Positions 53,651 through 62,041 of a DNA stretch of 64,000 nt are shown piece after piece. Made by a program: the position numbers and the translations under genes. Below the pieces are notes generated by a model that ran no database searches, had not been told where the DNA came from, and saw only the letters and a list, made by a program, of their open reading frames with translations. The DNA comes from Flavobacteriales bacterium UBA2104 (GTDB lineage Bacteria > Bacteroidota > Bacteroidia > Flavobacteriales_D > Crocinitomicaceae), in the NCBI GenBank assembly GCA_002331485.1, contig DCYS01000036.1, positions 83,572 through 147,571 on the forward strand. Direction: 5' to 3'. Each line of letters opens with the position of its first letter. Positions within the stretch are counted from its first letter, which is position 1.

Positions 53651-55084
53651 ATGAAAAGAAGAGATTTTTTCAAAAATTCATCATTAACAGCTGCAGGAGT
53701 CGCAGTTTCACCACTTTTGCTTGCTTCGAATAATAACGTGGATCAATCACAACTATATGATTCACTACAAAATGGTGAAGCAAAAAATATCATTTTCCTG
53801 GTTTCAGATGGGATGAGTGCCGGCACATTAAATATGGCCGATCTCTTTGCTCAGCGTATGATGGGAAAGCGCTCAACATGGGTTCAAAACATCATGGATG
53901 GTACATTTAAACGTTCAATGATGGACACTGGTTCTGCAAGTTCTCTCGTTACAGATTCTGCCGCAGGAGGTTCAGCTTGGGGAGGGGGACAACGTGTTCC
54001 AAACGGATCGTTAAACGTTAGTGAAGAAGGAGAGAATTTTAAACCTATTCTTCAAAAATTTAAGGAGCAAGGTAAGGCTGTAGGATGTGTTACAACGGTT
54101 CCAATTACCCATGCAACACCCGCTTCTTTTTGTGTGAATCAAGCCTCTCGTAAAGACCAAGCTTCGATCGCACTTAAATATTTAGACCTCAAATTCGATG
54201 TTATGATGGGTGGAGGACATGAGTACTTCTCATCTATTGAAAGATCTGATAAAAAAGATGTCTACGGTGCATTTGAAAAAGCTGGATATGCCGTTGCTAA
54301 GAACAAGGAGGAATTACGTGGAAAAATGAATACAGAAAAACCTCTACTTGGAGTTTTTAATACTTCTGCATTACCATACACTGTAGATCGACTCAATGAT
54401 GAAAAATTGATGAAAACATCTCCAACGATCACCGATCTAACGGCTGTTGCGATCGAAAAAATGAAGAAAAATCAAAATGGATTTGTTCTGCAAGTTGAAG
54501 GTGGTAAGGTTGACTGGGCAGCACATTCAAATGATACTGGAGGACTTATTTATGATCAATTGGCATTCGATGAAGCGGTTCGAGTAGCCATGGATTTTGC
54601 TAAAGAAGATGGTGAGACATTGGTCATTGTGACCACAGACCATGGAAATGCAAATCCAGGACTTTTCTATGGTAAAAATGCTGATCGAAATTTTGATCGA
54701 ATAAAAGAGTTCAAGCATTCAAACAAATGGATAATGGATGGTATTACAAAGGATACCACTCCAAAAATGCTTCAAGAACTCATCACGTTTGCACAAGGTT
54801 ATAAGGTTTCTGATGAAGAAGCAAAGTACTTGATCGACCTGATCAATCCACTGGATGAAGAAGAGATGTACGATGATTATAAAAAACCGTTTGAGGAATT
54901 GGCTCGGATACAAAAAAATTATACGTCTGTTGGTTGGGCCGATATGCATCACTCTTCTGATTATGTTGAAGTTGGAGCATATGGACCGGGAAGCGAACTT
55001 TTACCTCCTTATATAGAAAACACGTTCTTGCACAATATGATGCTTACGGCTGCGGGTATAAAAAAAGAAGTTAGTCCGCGATAG
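53651..55084 (+). CDS. Tat-exported alkaline phosphatase (PhoA family)
   Basis: A 477-aa phosphomonoesterase. It starts with a twin-arginine signal (MKRRDFFKNSSLTAAGVAVSPLLLAS), so it should be folded and metallated in the cytoplasm before export. The first metal site is LVSDGMSAG. The nucleophile is S103 in VTDSAAGGSA. Later ligands are in MMGGGHEYF, QVEGGKVDWAAHSND, TTDHGNANPG and MHHSS. These fit two Zn2+ and one Mg2+ of the PhoA family. The enzyme releases phosphate from organic esters, useful in phosphate-poor water; no pho-type regulator is nearby. Its stop overlaps the converging comF-like gene by 14 bp. Confidence 0.93.
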   Translation: MKRRDFFKNSSLTAAGVAVSPLLLASNNNVDQSQLYDSLQNGEAKNIIFLVSDGMSAGTLNMADLFAQRMMGKRSTWVQNIMDGTFKRSMMDTGSASSLVTDSAAGGSAWGGGQRVPNGSLNVSEEGENFKPILQKFKEQGKAVGCVTTVPITHATPASFCVNQASRKDQASIALKYLDLKFDVMMGGGHEYFSSIERSDKKDVYGAFEKAGYAVAKNKEELRGKMNTEKPLLGVFNTSALPYTVDRLNDEKLMKTSPTITDLTAVAIEKMKKNQNGFVLQVEGGKVDWAAHSNDTGGLIYDQLAFDEAVRVAMDFAKEDGETLVIVTTDHGNANPGLFYGKNADRNFDRIKEFKHSNKWIMDGITKDTTPKMLQELITFAQGYKVSDEEAKYLIDLINPLDEEEMYDDYKKPFEELARIQKNYTSVGWADMHHSSDYVEVGAYGPGSELLPPYIENTFLHNMMLTAAGIKKEVSPR

Positions 55085-55787
55085 CTATTGTTGCGAAACT
55101 CACTTTTATTTCAGGATTGTAAGTCTTTATTTCTTGAGCCGCTGATTCAAGAGTCGAACCAGTTGTCAACACATCATCTATGATCAGGACATGTTTGATG
55201 TCTTCGCATTTTTCAGGTACGACTTGAAATATGGAGCGTACGTTTTCCCATCGTTCCTCCTTGCTTTTTCTTGTTTGAGATTCATGATGCCTTCTTCTTG
55301 ATATACCTTCAACCACCGGAATAGAAACGACATCCGAAAATCCATCTGCAATTAATCGGCTTTGATTATACCCACGTTTGAAGTTCTTCTTTGAGTGAAG
55401 TGGAATAGGAAAAACGGCATCTACTTCTTCTATCCATTTTGAAGCTAAAAGTCTTTTACCCATAAGTCTTCCCATATACTCACCAAGTTTTTGTCCTTCT
55501 TGATATTTGATCTTATGTAAGATACTTTGAGTAGTTGTTCCTTTTTCATAGAAAAGTAAAGAATAAACGTGTTCAATTTTTATCCTTCCCCAAAAAAGTT
55601 CATCCGCTTTAGTTGGCTCATCATATTTTTCAAAATGAGTATAATGAAGATCACCAAAACACTTAAAACAGATCATGTCATTTTGATCTGGTAATTCAGT
55701 ACCACAGATGACACAGTTATTTGGATAAATAAGAGAAAAAAATCCTTTTACTGATTCATTCAAAAATGTCAAAGCCTTATTCCGCAT
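55071..55787 (-). CDS. ComF family phosphoribosyltransferase-like protein
   Basis: A 238-aa protein. An N-terminal double-CxxC zinc finger (CVICGTELPDQNDMICFKC, C22-C42 region) is followed by a phosphoribosyltransferase fold. Its PRPP loop is VLIIDDVLTTGSTL near 201-214, and FPIPLHSKKNFKRGYNQS is diagnostic of ComF. ComF proteins take part in DNA uptake during natural transformation, where they help bring single-stranded DNA to the recombination machinery. The gene is common in Bacteroidetes, and other competence genes are not in this window. The start is the ATG at 55787, behind a good promoter. Confidence 0.9.
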   Translation of the reverse strand: MRNKALTFLNESVKGFFSLIYPNNCVICGTELPDQNDMICFKCFGDLHYTHFEKYDEPTKADELFWGRIKIEHVYSLLFYEKGTTTQSILHKIKYQEGQKLGEYMGRLMGKRLLASKWIEEVDAVFPIPLHSKKNFKRGYNQSRLIADGFSDVVSIPVVEGISRRRHHESQTRKSKEERWENVRSIFQVVPEKCEDIKHVLIIDDVLTTGSTLESAAQEIKTYNPEIKVSFATIAIAD

Positions 55788-55795
55788 GAGGTCTT

Positions 55796-55824
55796 TAAAT
55801 TTATCCTAATTATTTAACAATCAA
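55796..55824 (-). promoter_or_regulatory. Probable promoter of the comF-like gene with overlapping inverted repeat
   Basis: On the - strand TTG (55822-55824), 18 bases, then TAAATTTA (55796-55803), one mismatch from the -7 consensus. The perfect inverted repeat TAACAA-TCAA-TTGTTA (55815-55830) covers the -33 element and could be an operator; that part is speculative. Confidence 0.5.
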
Positions 55825-56258
55825 TTGTTATTAAGATACACCAATTTTCGTTTTTCGTGGGGAAACTTTCGCTTAATTTTATAGAGCGTTCTTATACAAA
55901 GGGTTTCGGCGATTAATTGAAGTTCTCGAGGGATAAAATAATATTATTTATAGATAAACAAGATTAAATTTCTGTGAATATCTTTTAAATTGATGTTAAT
56001 AATGTTGGCTTCATGCACTAATCAAGGAGTTGAAAATTTTATCCACAATTGAAACTAAAAATTGTGAATTTCTTTAATTGTGAGAGCGGAAATATTTGAC
56101 AACTTTTGTATTGCTCTGAGACCACAAAATGAACTACTATTTTTGGTCGACTTTTTAAGCACCGAGCACTATAATTTGAACGTAATAAGTTAAACAAGTA
56201 ATGCAGTAGAACGGGCTGCATGAACAACATATTTTTGCACAATAAAAACGGTTAACAA
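55825..56258. other. Long upstream region of nrdB with repeated AATTGTG boxes
   Basis: This gene-free stretch between comF and nrdB is AT-rich. A perfect inverted repeat CACAATT-N9-AATTGTG lies at 56044-56066, and a third AATTGTG at 56076-56082 overlaps a candidate -33 element. Candidate nrdB promoters are TTG-N20-AACTTTTG (56078-56108) and a perfect TATTTTTG at 56230-56237. No small gene or RNA is convincing; a 67-codon frame on the - strand (56039-56242) has no supporting features. Confidence 0.5.
56044..56108 (+). promoter_or_regulatory. Candidate nrdB-nrdA promoter with upstream inverted repeat
   Basis: TTG (56078-56080), N20, AACTTTTG (56101-56108) is one mismatch from the consensus and would give a leader of about 145 nt. 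The CACAATT/AATTGTG repeat at 56044-56066 sits directly upstream. The half-site recalls the ACACAAT of NrdR boxes, but arm spacing differs from the usual 16-bp NrdR palindrome. Confidence 0.4.
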
Positions 56259-57233
56259 ATGGCACAAAATGAACCAATTTTAGAAGAGAACAAAGACCGC
56301 TTTGTTTTATTTCCAATCAAGCACGATGATATTTGGGCGTTCTACAAAAAAGCTGAGGCAAGCTTTTGGACAGCTGAAGAGATCGATCTTTCACCAGATC
56401 TAGTAGACTGGGAAAACAAATTAAATGACGATGAACGTTATTTCGTAAAACATGTATTGGCATTTTTCGCTGCATCAGATGGAATTGTTAATGAAAACTT
56501 AGCTGAAAACTTTGTAGCCGAAGTTCAATATACTGAAGCTAAATTCTTCTATGGTTTCCAAATTGCAATGGAGAATATTCACTCTGAAACATATTCTTTA
56601 TTGATCGATACTTACATTAAAGATTCTAAAGAAAAAGCAGGTCTATTCAATGCAATCGAAACAATGGATTGCGTTAAGAAAAAAGCGGATTGGGCTTTGC
56701 GCTGGATCGACGAAGGAAACTTTGCTGAACGACTTATTGCATTTGCAGCTGTGGAAGGAATCTTCTTCTCAGGATCGTTTTGTTCGATCTTCTGGTTGAA
56801 GAAAAGAGGATTAATGCCAGGTCTTTCGTTCTCTAATGAGTTGATCTCAAGAGATGAAGGATTACACTGTGACTTCGCTTGTCTATTATACAACAATCAC
56901 TTGAACAACAAGTTGTCTAAAGAGAAGGTACGTGAGATCATTCTTGACGCTGTTGAAATTGAGAAGGAATTTATTCTTGAAGCGCTACCAGTTAAATTGA
57001 TCGGTATGAATTCTGACCTTATGTCTCAATACATAGAATTTGTTGCAGACCGACTTCTATTGGAGCTTGAGTGCGAAAAAGAATTTAACGTTACAAACCC
57101 ATTTGATTTCATGGACATGATCTCGATTCAAGGTAAAACGAATTTCTTTGAGAAGCGTGTTGCTGAGTATCAGAAAGCAGGCGTTATGTCAGGAAAAGAG
57201 GATCAATCTTTCAGTACTGATGAAGATTTTTAG
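56259..57233 (+). CDS. nrdB: Class Ia ribonucleotide reductase, radical subunit beta
   Basis: A 324-aa R2 subunit that houses the diiron-tyrosyl radical. Diiron ligands D74, E105, H108, E166, E200 and H203 have exactly the spacing of E. coli NrdB. The radical tyrosine is Y112 (in [14 protein letters not shown]). The [13 protein letters not shown] stretch is the form seen in the eukaryote-like class Ia/NrdA-B branch common in Bacteroidetes. The C-terminal tail (SFSTDEDF) binds the alpha subunit. It is followed after 36 bp by nrdA, the reverse of the E. coli order. A long leader upstream suggests regulated expression. Confidence 0.97.
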   Translation: MAQNEPILEENKDRFVLFPIKHDDIWAFYKKAEASFWTAEEIDLSPDLVDWENKLNDDERYFVKHVLAFFAASDGIVNENLAENFVAEVQYTEAKFFYGFQIAMENIHSETYSLLIDTYIKDSKEKAGLFNAIETMDCVKKKADWALRWIDEGNFAERLIAFAAVEGIFFSGSFCSIFWLKKRGLMPGLSFSNELISRDEGLHCDFACLLYNNHLNNKLSKEKVREIILDAVEIEKEFILEALPVKLIGMNSDLMSQYIEFVADRLLLELECEKEFNVTNPFDFMDMISIQGKTNFFEKRVAEYQKAGVMSGKEDQSFSTDEDF

Positions 57234-57269
57234 AACCCATTTTATTAAACCCATTATAAACTTACCAGC

Positions 57270-59639
57270 ATGTACGTAATAAAAAGAGACGGAAGAAAAG
57301 AACCAGTTAAATTTGATAAGATCACGGCGCGTATCGTGAAAATGTGTTACGGTCTAGACCCATTAGTATCGCCTGAAAGCGTTGCTATGAAAGTAATCGA
57401 AGGGATCTATGACGGAGTAACAACGAGTGTATTGGATAACCTTGCAGCTGAAACTGCAGCATCCAAAACTATTGAACACCCAGATTACGCTTTGTTAGCT
57501 TCGCGTATTTCTGTGTCAAACCTTCACAAGAACACGAAGAAAACTTTCTCTGAAACAATGGAGGATCTTTACAACTATGTAGATCCTAAAACAGGGAAAA
57601 ACGCTGCTTTACTTGCAGATGATGTATACGAAGTGATCAAGAATAATCAAGAGCGTTTAGACTCAAGTATTATTTATGATCGTGATTTCCGTTATGATTA
57701 TTTTGGGTTTAAAACGCTAGAGCGTTCGTACTTGTTGAAGTTAGATGGAGAAATTGCTGAACGTCCTCAACACATGTTGATGAGAGTAGCAGTTGGTATT
57801 CACAAAGAAGATATCGATTCTGCGATCAAAACGTACAACTTAATGTCAGAAGGTTGGTTTACTCATGCAACACCAACACTTTTCAATGCTGGTACTCCTA
57901 AACCACAGATGTCTTCATGTTTCTTGTTAACAATGAAAGAAGACAGTATTCAAGGAATTTATGAGACACTTCAAAACTGTGCTCAGATCTCTCAATCTGC
58001 TGGAGGAATTGGATTGTCAATTCACGATATCCGCGCAAAAGGATCATACATCCGCGGAACAAACGGTACTTCAAATGGTATCGTACCAATGTTGAGAGTA
58101 TTTAACGATACTGCTCGTTACGTTGATCAAGGTGGAGGAAAACGTAAAGGTTCTTTCGCAATGTACCTTGAACCATGGCATGCAGATGTGTTTGATTTCC
58201 TCGAAATGAAGAAAAATCACGGTAAGGAAGAAAACAGAGCACGTGACTTATTCTACGCTCTTTGGATTCCAGATTTATTCATGGAGAGAGTTGAGCAGAA
58301 TGGAGAGTGGACATTAATGTGTCCAAATGAGTGTCCAGGATTATCTGATACTTATGGTGAAGAGTTTGAGGCACTTTACACGAAATACGAAAAAGAAGGT
58401 AAAGGAAGAAAAACGATCAAAGCTCAGGATCTTTGGTTTAAGATTCTTGAATCCCAAATCGAAACTGGAACTCCTTATATGTTGTACAAAGATGCAGCAA
58501 ACAAGAAATCAAATCAGAAAAACCTGGGTACGATCAAATCATCGAACCTATGTACAGAGATCATTGAATATACAGCTCCAGATGAAGTAGCAGTATGTAA
58601 CCTTGCTTCACTTGCCCTACCAAAATATGTAACTGAAGATGGTTTTGATCACGATAAACTATTCGAAGTAACGTATCAGGCGACTGTGAACCTGAACAGA
58701 ATTATTGATGGAAACTACTACCCTGTAGAAGAAGCGCGTAATTCAAATATGCGTCACCGTCCAATAGGGCTTGGTGTTCAAGGATTAGCAGATACATTCA
58801 TCAAGCTTCGTATGCCATTTGATTCAGCTGAAGCGAAAGCATTGAACAAAGAGATCTTTGAAACGATCTATTACGCGTCGATGACTGCATCTAAAGATCT
58901 TGCAAAAGAAGAAGGACCATACGAAACGTGGGAAGGTTCTCCAATTTCTAAAGGACAGTTCCAGTTTGATATGTGGGATGTTCAACCAACAGACAGATGG
59001 GAATGGGATGTGCTTCGTGAAGAGGTAAAAGAGCACGGTGTTCGTAACTCATTGTTACTTGCTCCTATGCCAACAGCATCTACTGCACAGATCTTAGGAA
59101 ATAACGAATGTTTCGAACCATATACTTCTAACATTTACACACGTCGTGTACTTTCAGGAGAGTTCATTATCGTGAACAAGCACCTGTTACGCGACCTTGT
59201 TAAAGAAGGACTTTGGAACGATAACATGCGCCAAAAATTGATGGCAGCAAACGGTTCAGTTCAGGATATACCAGAGATCCCACAAGAGATAAAAGACTTG
59301 TACAAAACGGCATGGGAACTTTCTCAAAAAGATATCATTGAACAAGCTGCTGATCGTGGAGCATACATCTGTCAGTCTCAATCATTGAACATCTTCATGG
59401 AAAATGCAAACTTTGGTAAATTAACATCAATGCATTTCTACGGATGGAAAAAAGGATTGAAAACAGGTATGTATTACCTTAGAACTAAGGCAGCAACAGA
59501 CGCAATCAAATTTACAGTTGATAAAAGCGTTACTGCTCAAGGAAAAGGTGAAGAAAAGCCAATGACAACTGAAGAAATTCAATCGCAAGTATCTTGTTCA
59601 TTGGATGATCCAGATAACTGCGAAATGTGTAGTGGTTAA
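57270..59639 (+). CDS. nrdA: Class Ia ribonucleotide reductase, catalytic subunit alpha
   Basis: A 789-aa R1 subunit that reduces ribonucleoside diphosphates. The N-terminal ATP-cone ([21 protein letters not shown]) occupies about residues 1-90, so overall activity should respond to ATP/dATP. Active-site residues are C217 (SSCFLL), the thiyl-radical C428 with E430 (NLCTEI) and C443 (CNLASLAL). [15 protein letters not shown] is the phosphate-binding block. The C-terminal redox pair is in CEMCSG. Length and motifs follow the eukaryote-like class Ia enzymes. It is coupled with nrdB and ended by the terminator at 59675. Confidence 0.97.
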   Translation: MYVIKRDGRKEPVKFDKITARIVKMCYGLDPLVSPESVAMKVIEGIYDGVTTSVLDNLAAETAASKTIEHPDYALLASRISVSNLHKNTKKTFSETMEDLYNYVDPKTGKNAALLADDVYEVIKNNQERLDSSIIYDRDFRYDYFGFKTLERSYLLKLDGEIAERPQHMLMRVAVGIHKEDIDSAIKTYNLMSEGWFTHATPTLFNAGTPKPQMSSCFLLTMKEDSIQGIYETLQNCAQISQSAGGIGLSIHDIRAKGSYIRGTNGTSNGIVPMLRVFNDTARYVDQGGGKRKGSFAMYLEPWHADVFDFLEMKKNHGKEENRARDLFYALWIPDLFMERVEQNGEWTLMCPNECPGLSDTYGEEFEALYTKYEKEGKGRKTIKAQDLWFKILESQIETGTPYMLYKDAANKKSNQKNLGTIKSSNLCTEIIEYTAPDEVAVCNLASLALPKYVTEDGFDHDKLFEVTYQATVNLNRIIDGNYYPVEEARNSNMRHRPIGLGVQGLADTFIKLRMPFDSAEAKALNKEIFETIYYASMTASKDLAKEEGPYETWEGSPISKGQFQFDMWDVQPTDRWEWDVLREEVKEHGVRNSLLLAPMPTASTAQILGNNECFEPYTSNIYTRRVLSGEFIIVNKHLLRDLVKEGLWNDNMRQKLMAANGSVQDIPEIPQEIKDLYKTAWELSQKDIIEQAADRGAYICQSQSLNIFMENANFGKLTSMHFYGWKKGLKTGMYYLRTKAATDAIKFTVDKSVTAQGKGEEKPMTTEEIQSQVSCSLDDPDNCEMCSG

Positions 59640-59674
59640 TAATTGTGCCGTTTTTATTGCACTACTCACACAAG

Positions 59675-59712
59675 AGCACGTCTTTGATAGACGTGCTTTT
59701 TTATTTTTAACA
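59675..59712 (+). terminator. Rho-independent terminator of the nrdB-nrdA operon
   Basis: AGCACGTCT (59675-59683) and AGACGTGCT (59689-59697) form a perfect 9-bp stem with loop TTGAT, followed by TTTTTTATTTTT. Confidence 0.9.
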
Positions 59713-59742
59713 ACTGTGAATCGTCAAGTCATGTCAAATCTT

Positions 59743-59750
59743 TATTTTTG
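59743..59750 (+). promoter_or_regulatory. -7 element before the enoyl-CoA hydratase gene
   Basis: TATTTTTG is a perfect TAnnTTTG, 23 bases before the ATG at 59774. No TTG lies at -33. Confidence 0.45.
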
Positions 59751-59773
59751 ATATCAAATTAAACAATAGAACA

Positions 59774-60553
59774 ATGAGTAATACAGACGCAGTTAACCAG
59801 GGAGATGTAAAATATTCAATCGATGCTAAAGGAATAGCAACCGTAGTGTTTCATCATCCATTGAGTAACTCACTTCCCGGTCGTGTACTTAAAAAACTAG
59901 CAGACACAATAACAGAAATTGGTCAAAATGATGAAGCAAAAGTGATCGTTTTAAAATCTGAAGGTGATCGTGCGTTCTGTGCAGGAGCAAGTTTCGATGA
60001 ACTGATCTCAATCAAAGACCTGGACACTGGAAAGAAGTTCTTTATGGGATTCGCAAATGTTATCAATGCATGTAGAAAATGTCCTAAATTGATCATAGGA
60101 CGAGTTCAAGGAAAAGCAGTTGGTGGAGGTGTTGGATTAGCCAGTGCTGTTGACTATTGTTATGCAACTAAATTTTCTGCAATCAAGTTATCCGAACTTG
60201 CTATAGGAATTGGACCTTTCGTTGTTGGACCAGCTGTAGAACGTAAAGTAGGAACTTCTGCTATGAGCCAATTGGCTATTAACGCGACTGAATGGCAATC
60301 AGCAGAATGGGCCACTGAAAAAGGACTATACGCTGAGATCTTTGATGACGCTGCTAAAATGGATGAAGCTATAGATACATTAGCAAATAAATTAGCCGAC
60401 TCTAATCCAGAAGCCATGAAACTTCTAAAAGATGTTTTCTGGCAAGGAACAGATCATTGGGATCAGTTGTTATCTGATAGAGCGGCGTTAAGTGGAGAAT
60501 TGGTACTATCTGATTTTACCATTAATGCCATCAATGCATTCAAAAAGAAATAG
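59774..60553 (+). CDS. Enoyl-CoA hydratase/isomerase (crotonase) family protein
   Basis: A 259-aa crotonase-fold enzyme. GDRAFCAGASFDEL supplies the first oxyanion-hole segment. GRVQGKAVGGGVGLASAVDYCYAT supplies the second with the conserved GGG. SELAIGIGPFVVGPAVERKVG is where hydratases carry a catalytic glutamate (E in LSELAIGI). The closest subgroup by motif is that of enoyl-CoA or methylglutaconyl-CoA hydratases; the acyl-CoA substrate is uncertain. An mscS-type gene starts 3 bp later on the same strand. Confidence 0.87.
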   Translation: MSNTDAVNQGDVKYSIDAKGIATVVFHHPLSNSLPGRVLKKLADTITEIGQNDEAKVIVLKSEGDRAFCAGASFDELISIKDLDTGKKFFMGFANVINACRKCPKLIIGRVQGKAVGGGVGLASAVDYCYATKFSAIKLSELAIGIGPFVVGPAVERKVGTSAMSQLAINATEWQSAEWATEKGLYAEIFDDAAKMDEAIDTLANKLADSNPEAMKLLKDVFWQGTDHWDQLLSDRAALSGELVLSDFTINAINAFKKK

Positions 60554-60556
60554 CGA

Positions 60557-61408
60557 TTGGATAAAGATTATATAACGTATATAAAAGAAGAGTTTTTCGC
60601 ATTCATTAAAGATGTGGGACCGACTGCGATCAAAGCTATAGTAGCATTGATCGTTGGTCTTCTTCTTATCCGCCTGATCAAAAGCCTGATCAAACGACTA
60701 CTTAGAAAAACGAAAATAGAGCTCTCATTACGCACCTTTATTGAAAGCCTCTCTATTTTCATCCTATACGGACTTTTATTTGCTGTAATTGGTATAATTC
60801 TGGGAATTCAAGCCACTTCGTTTATTGCGTTGTTTGGTGCAGCCGGAATTGCTGTTGGTTTAGCCTTACAGGGTAGTTTGGCGAATTTTGCAGGAGGAGT
60901 ACTTATACTTGCATTTAAACCCTTCCGTGTTGGAGATTTAATAGAAGTCAATGGTAAGTTGGGAGAAGTGCAAAAGATCGATATTCTTTATACACGATTA
61001 GAAACGTTTGACGGACGTATCCTTACAATGCCTAATGGGAATGTTGCAAATAGTGATGTTGACAACAGAACAATGAATCCCATTAGAAGAATCGATCTCT
61101 TCTTAAAATTCTCATTTGAAGAGGATATTGATAAGATCAGAGAAGTTTTACTCACCGCCGTCTCTGAAGATGATCGGGTGTTAAGTAAACCAGCACCAGA
61201 TGTATGGTTAGAAAGAATCGGAGATTATGAAATGGAAGTGACCGCTCGTTCCTGGGTTAATTCAGCAGATTACTGGCCAATGTATTGGGAGCAATTAGAA
61301 ACAGCTAAAAAAGCACTTGATAAGGCGGGAATTCAACTGACTATACCTAAAAGAGGTGTTTATCAGTTAGGAGAAGACATTCCTGTATTCAAAAAGAAGG
61401 ACAAATAA
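60557..61408 (+). CDS. MscS-type mechanosensitive channel (small-conductance)
   Basis: A 283-aa channel subunit. Three N-terminal helices end in the pore-lining TM3 (FIALFGAAGIAVGLALQGSLANFAGGVLIL), with the glycine/alanine pattern of MscS, leading into FKPFRVGDLIEVNGKLGEV of the beta domain. LTMPNGNVANSDVDN and a C-terminal alpha/beta domain follow. Length and order match E. coli MscS (286). It opens on membrane tension to release solutes during osmotic downshock. I use a TTG start at 60557, four residues from a hydrophobic run. Its stop is directly adjacent to that of the converging lipoprotein gene. Confidence 0.92.
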   Translation: MDKDYITYIKEEFFAFIKDVGPTAIKAIVALIVGLLLIRLIKSLIKRLLRKTKIELSLRTFIESLSIFILYGLLFAVIGIILGIQATSFIALFGAAGIAVGLALQGSLANFAGGVLILAFKPFRVGDLIEVNGKLGEVQKIDILYTRLETFDGRILTMPNGNVANSDVDNRTMNPIRRIDLFLKFSFEEDIDKIREVLLTAVSEDDRVLSKPAPDVWLERIGDYEMEVTARSWVNSADYWPMYWEQLETAKKALDKAGIQLTIPKRGVYQLGEDIPVFKKKDK

Positions 61409-61915
61409 TCAATTCTTGCAAAAAGTAGCCTCGAAATTACCATTAACAAAATTGTCATCATCCGAATAAATATCCATTCGTCCTTTGATGATGTTCTTGT
61501 TGACCGTATCGAATTCAGTTATCTCAAAAGCGCCTTCCAATGCAATTTTATTCATTGGCCCTTTGGCAGAATCCTGATCATAAACCATAGTTATTGTCTG
61601 GGCCTTAGATAAATTGAAGCTCATCTTTAACTTCTTAACACCTGGGTCAATATTCTTAGTTGAAAACATGACTTTACCAATATCATATGAAGAAAATGAA
61701 CATGGTGCATTTTCATCCCTAAGATCTGAAAATTGAAACGACCAGGTTGTTGTAGAGTCTCTTTGAGTTAAGGATGCTTTACCATTTTTTGATACCCATT
61801 CTTTACCTCCAATTTTCCCCTGAAGTTCTTGGTCTTTGAAATTATGTTTATAATTTGACCCAATCTCTGTACAAGAGATCATGATTAAAAGCAGGAGTAC
61901 GACAATAAACTTCAT
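61409..61915 (-). CDS. Small lipoprotein of unknown function
   Basis: A 168-aa protein with a signal peptide and lipobox (MKFIVVLLLLIMISC, with C15 the expected lipidated residue). This would be processed by the LspA at 11607. The mature part is beta-rich: ELQGKIGGKEWVSKNGKASL, then EGAFEITEFDTVNKNIIKGRMDIYSDDDNFVNGNFEATFC. The last pattern (N-I-x-G-R-M-x-I-Y...NG-x-F-x-A-x-F-C) is typical of DUF6252-like Bacteroidetes lipoproteins, an uncertain match. No partner gene is apparent. It abuts the mscS stop without a gap. Confidence 0.8.
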   Translation of the reverse strand: MKFIVVLLLLIMISCTEIGSNYKHNFKDQELQGKIGGKEWVSKNGKASLTQRDSTTTWSFQFSDLRDENAPCSFSSYDIGKVMFSTKNIDPGVKKLKMSFNLSKAQTITMVYDQDSAKGPMNKIALEGAFEITEFDTVNKNIIKGRMDIYSDDDNFVNGNFEATFCKN

Positions 61916-61984
61916 AATATAGCGAGTTAATTACAGCATTAAATATACTGAATTAATCGCTTTAACTGTTTCAGTCAGTCGAAT

Positions 61985-62016
61985 ACAAAAAGCCACGACT
62001 TTAAAAATCGTGGCTC
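61985..62016 (-). terminator. Rho-independent terminator of the S74/T9SS gene
   Basis: On the - strand AGCCACGA and TCGTGGCT (arms at 62008-62015 and 61991-61998) flank a 9-nt loop and run into TTTTTGTATT. It ends the gene with its stop at 62042. Confidence 0.88.
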
Positions 62017-62041
62017 TAAGTTTATAATAAGATGGATGGAA

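Noticed and set aside
56039..56242. 67-codon frame on - upstream of nrdB
   Set aside because: It covers the regulatory boxes and candidate promoters of nrdB, lacks family motifs, and its composition is not gene-like.
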